Source of the DNA: Zygnema cylindricum
Taxonomy: Eukaryota > Streptophyta > Zygnematophyceae > Zygnematales > Zygnemataceae
Assembly: GCA_037447655.1 (NCBI GenBank)
Contig: JBBHKE010001948.1
Span: 98,158 to 162,157, forward strand
Reading direction: 5' to 3'
Length of the DNA: 64,000 nt
Numbering within the stretch: the first letter of the stretch is position 1; the number at the start of each line of letters is the position of its first letter. The translations under genes were made by a program, and so were the position numbers. This document shows, piece after piece, positions 60,201 through 64,000 of the stretch. The notes under the pieces are model-generated. The model did no database searches, was not told where the DNA came from, and saw nothing but the letters and a program-made list of their open reading frames with translations.

Positions 60201-63200
60201 GATACGACAGAACAGATGCTTTTCATGAACCAAAAGCAAGAGTATTTTTTTCCACAGTTGATCATTGCAGCATGAATCCATTAATTTTAATAACCATAGA
60301 TCTGAGGAGAGATGACAGTGAGTTGCTTCTAAAACGGTTTCTTTCCAGGATTAGTGGGGAAGAGAGAGATACAGGAAAAGAAAAAGGAGAAAGGGGAAAT
60401 AAGAGAGTGAGGGAGGCAGAGAGAGAGGGAGAGGGATGGATGGAGAGAGAGGGTGAGGGAGGCAGAGTGATGTTTGAAGAAGGTGAAATCAAAACAGATA
60501 TCTGAAACATCCAATGATCACAGTTCGTAATAACCGCAAAGATGTAAACATTTGACAACCTCTGAAAAAAACTACCTCCAACAGAAAAAAACTAGCAAGA
60601 AATGAAAAGAATGAACAAAGTGAAAAAGAAAGGAAGACAATGAGGAGACTGCAGTGACAAAAGGTCCTTATTTGCCTTTTCCCATCTCACTAATTAACCC
60701 ACCTGCTTTATGTCTTCATTGCCCCCGATATCATTCCAAAGGACACGAGGAACTTCCACCAACACCTAAACCAAGTCCCAAAGAGCGTTTCAAGGGCTTA
60801 GATACAGTTAATAAATATTGTATATTGGCGGTCTGACAAGGCCGATATGTCTGATAATCAATAGGATCAACTATCAATCCATGAGGTTATCAATGAAATT
60901 TATGCTGGTACTGCAAGATTTGTAAGTACTTCTGTACTTTTTATCAATAATTCCGTGACACGTGGCGCTTCAAAAATGTACCATGCGTAAGATTTTGCAT
61001 CATCCTTTATCAAAAATCACAGAATCCCCTTTTAAGTTTTTCCAATTCACTAAATAGTACCTTTGTCAATTACAACAAGAACTAGTATCACAATTTATTG
61101 CCGATGTCTGATAAGGATATTGGACAGACAGATCAAATATCGGTCAACCCCTTAAAAGATACTTATTGGATATTGAGAAAAGGCCGTCAATGTATAGCAC
61201 TACACCGCGAATCGTTATTAGCCTTAACACAAATTTGTTCCCAATTTTTTTTGCACTCTGAACCAAAACGGCGTTAACCATACTAATTGCTGTTTTGTAT
61301 GTTCAAATTGTCCACAGCATACAGACAGGAAATAGAATTATTAACATCAAAACAGTTCTCACACTAACTATTCTTAACGCTAAGCGATTCACGATGTATT
61401 TTTAAAAAATGGATTTAAAATGTTCATAATCTTTGATTAACCCGCCTCAAGAGCCTCCACTTATAGCCTCAGATTTTGTTCGGCCCATACCACCATTATC
61501 ACAAATAGTGTGAACTTACCTCCCTCAACGCACTCGGTCTCACTCTTTTTTTCGCCACTTCAAAATCTTGCAAATCCACATGCAAATCCATCTGCCCCGA
61601 ATTCATTTTTTTCTCGCTGTCTGTTGACTCTTCTCTGGAGTCAACATTATTTGCCAGATCAGAATCTTCTGTACCTACTGATTGCTGATCTCCCTCAGAA
61701 AACCTGATCCTGTTTTCTTTTTTTTCAGCGTTATCAATTTTGGGCCCTTCGTCTTCTGCATACCCATGTTCAAACATAAAGTTCTCTTCATTTTCACCCT
61801 CTCCTTCCGCAACATTGGGACCCTTGACCTGCTCTGAACTAACAGTCGTAACTTCATAACTCTGAACGAATTCGGGATCCTCTGGTTGATGTTTATCTTT
61901 AAACTTTTGTTCTTTTGGCAGTTTTCCGAAAGTAGTTTGTCTTGTTTCCCTTCGTTCTTTTATTGTTCTACGAAGAGAGGCCATAGCTGCCTCACTACAA
62001 AGAGCCGAAAGATCGGCACCAACAAAACCGTGTGTTGAAGATGCAAGATTTTGTATATCTTCATTTGAAAGCCGATGACACATTTTTCCAAGAATTGTTT
62101 GCAGAATTTCAAGACGGCCGCTGGGAGTCGGTACACCTGCGAACAAAAGTAGTCCATTACAAATATGGTTTACTGTTTCAATTTCATTCTTGAATCCTAT
62201 GAAGGTTTCTTGTTCTTATTTGAAGGGCGAAGTACACTGTAACATCCATATCTAACTTCTGACGAAGGTTTTAAAGGGACAAGAGAAAGGCACAGAAGAG
62301 TGGCTTGGTAATTTTTAACTTGATCATCACATAGTTAATGGAAATATTACTCAGGTAAAAAAATTGGATACAGAGAATCTAAACTGACAGCCTGGTTTTT
62401 GACTCAATGTCCATCAAAAAGCCCAGACAAATCTCCTACAGAGGGATCCAATACTTTTCCAAAAGGACAATTAGGACCAATGCTTGTAGAAATGTCTTAC
62501 GGTGGCTTTGAAAAAAAAGATTCACGTCTGAAAAAGTACTTATACCCACGAAACTGGATAAATATAAGTCAAAACACAAAAACAAGCACAGGTAGACACA
62601 AATAACCGACTACACAGCAATACCCAAAAATCTGTTGGCAAGTTTATCTGAATAATATAATGCCGGTCTACTATCTCCATGTGAAGCTGTTCAAAACAAC
62701 TTGTTGTTTTATACTAATTCATAACGTGTCAAAAAATTTGCAATACATTTGTTGGAAGTCAAACGGTAGAAATGAGGAAACCTACTAAAATCAATAATAG
62801 GTGCACTTAATATGCACTTAGCTCATTTCCTTTGAGTCACACCTTTAAACGAAACTGTTTAAGTTCATATTTGTTCAAAAACAAATTTAGAGACAGATTG
62901 CCTGAAGCTTGGGACATGCACTCTCTTTCTCTCTCTTTTGTGCAGAAAACACTGAGACCCAAGACTTTTGAAACCACCCAGCAATTCTACAAACTGTGCC
63001 TTAGGGTTTTACAGTTCAGTAAATTACAATATCAGCTCCAGTGATTAAAATGATCATATAAAAACTTTACACGCTGGTTCTTTTTGTACACAAAATATAC
63101 TGTTGACCACATTAATTACTAACATAAAAGTACCCAGATGAGGTTTCCATGCAGACCATCAGTTTACGAACATGAAGAGCCTAATATCTGAGAAGAAAGG

Positions 63201-63455
63201 AGCTTAATATCTGAAAATCTCCCCAAGTTCAGGAAATAAACCCTCACCAACCTCCAGTTCCCTGTCAAATCGTCCTGGTCTTCTTAAGGCTGGATCAATT
63301 GCGTCCAATCTGTTAGTGGCCGCCATAACTACCACTCTCTCCATCCCTGGTCCCCCACCGTCCAAAATTGTAAGGAGAGCTCCCACCATACGTTGGGTGA
63401 GCTCCTCGGCCTCTCCTCTCACCCCAGCTATAGCGTCCAGCTCATCTATAAAGAC
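57253..63455 (-). CDS. CIP111: CIP111/AFG2-like double AAA ATPase, C-terminal part
   Basis: Nine exons, all phases closing: 63248-63455, 61520-62136, 60703-60765, 59961-60085, 59634-59676, 59180-59381, 58677-58757, 57766-57956, 57253-57405; last 560 aa. The N-terminus and the first Walker A lie beyond the right edge. D1: Walker [10 protein letters not shown], sensor [11 protein letters not shown], arginine finger region [12 protein letters not shown]. Next comes an acidic linker of about 110 residues, then D2: Walker A GPPGCSKT, Walker [10 protein letters not shown], sensor [25 protein letters not shown], and [20 protein letters not shown]. The family (yeast Afg2/Drg1, human SPATA5, plant CIP111) extracts the placeholder factor Rlp24 during 60S ribosome maturation; plant CIP111 binds calmodulin. 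RLIYVGPP and the C-terminal helix point to CIP111 rather than CDC48. Confidence 0.9.
57453..57530 (+). repeat. TTCAG-type pentanucleotide repeat
   Basis: Imperfect GTTCAGTTCAATTCA array in the last intron of the AAA ATPase gene (read on the plus strand). Confidence 0.85.
57587..57760 (-). repeat. GGGGAG-type G-rich tract at a 5' splice site
   Basis: More than 20 units of CCCCCT/CTCCCT on the plus strand, i.e. GGGGGA/GGGAGA on the transcript strand, starting within a few nt of the donor of the AAA exon ending at 57766. Fits a G-quadruplex-forming RNA. Confidence 0.9.
58360..58650. repeat. Long GAGAAGA purine tract
   Basis: About 290 bp nearly pure A/G on the plus strand (pyrimidine on the transcript) in the intron between AAA exons 7 and 8 of those visible. 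It continues to within about 30 bp of the exon edge at 58677. Confidence 0.85.
61203..61396. mobile_element. TA-flanked MITE in an AAA ATPase intron
   Basis: 194 bp, left end CACCGCGAATCGTTATTAG, right end CGATTCACGATG, TA on both sides. Non-coding. Confidence 0.7.
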
Positions 63456-64000
63456 CTGAAATTGAAGAATAGGGGACGAAAAAGAGAAAAAACGAAAAGA
63501 GAAAAAAAAGAGGAATAGAGGAAACATAAGAGAAGATCTTAGAATGTTATGCATTATTTCCACAAATAGGCAGAAGACAATTTGCTGACATCGATGGGAG
63601 GTGAATAGCAAATATGATTGCTAACTCTTTCTTCTTCCATCAGAATACAAATCGAATGCAGAAAAAAAGATAAACAAGATTAAAAATAGGTCCGAAACTG
63701 CAACAAAGTTCCTTGGTGACAAGTGACAAGACGTCACGTATATTCGGCCTCCAACCACACTGTAATTCCGGTGTTAAACTATGACTTTGAAGGCGTGGGC
63801 AATAGCCCAAAAAACATTAAATCTGTTCAAATTCAATCACTACACTGCTCACCATTATTGGTGTTACTTCTGTTTAAAAATGAATTGTACCCCAACCATC
63901 GATAATCCACATAATGTTGTTAATACGCTTCCAACATAGGTGCATAGACTCTTAACTCATGGTTCTCTCTCTCTCTCTCTCTCTCTCTCCCCCTCTCCCC
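63456..64000 (-). other. Intron of the AAA ATPase gene running off the window
   Basis: No further exon recognised. Ends with a perfect CT dinucleotide repeat at about 63964-63989. Confidence 0.5.

Overview
The window reads as nuclear DNA of a green plant. It carries a chloroplast thioredoxin f, a cytosolic DPE2 disproportionating enzyme with two CBM20 domains, a CIP111/AFG2-type double AAA ATPase and a CLMP1/Phox-like TPR protein. The genes are rich in introns and the spaces between them are full of non-autonomous DNA transposons. A streptophyte (charophyte alga or non-seed land plant) fits best, but the exact lineage cannot be fixed from this sequence alone.

Layout, left to right. (1) 990-1747, minus: first exon seen of a GH13 alpha-amylase-like gene, running off the left edge. 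(2) 4100-11307, plus: a nine-exon CLMP1/Phox-like TPR gene without the PB1 domain of its relatives. (3) 11308-20195: a transposon zone with three hAT-type MITEs, a duplicated block holding a Harbinger-like element, and TA-flanked MITEs. (4) 20202-23963, plus: thioredoxin f in four exons. (5) 23964-32782: repeats, a decayed Ty3-type gag with primer-binding site, and one LysM-like exon. (6) 32783-47483, minus: complete DPE2 in 22 exons, one intron of which looks like a U12-type AT-AC intron, with a hAT MITE in another. (7) 48284-51834: a dense nest of MITEs, including one copy inserted into another copy of its own family and one inserted into a hAT element. (8) 52798-55471, plus: an unusual glycine-rich protein with a C2-like domain and a tandemly triplicated 5' splice site. 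(9) 57253-63455, minus: C-terminal 560 residues of a CIP111/AFG2-like AAA ATPase, N-terminus beyond the right edge.

Exon coordinates were worked out by eye from splice sites, reading phase and match to known families. In the six spliced gene models the phases close without gaps, which is the main support for them. Three of the genes touch starch metabolism (amylase-like, thioredoxin f as a redox regulator, DPE2 for maltose use), but they lie on different strands, widely separated by repeats, and nothing here shows that they are co-regulated. Transposon families were classified from terminal repeats and target duplications only; no transposase gene was found in the window.
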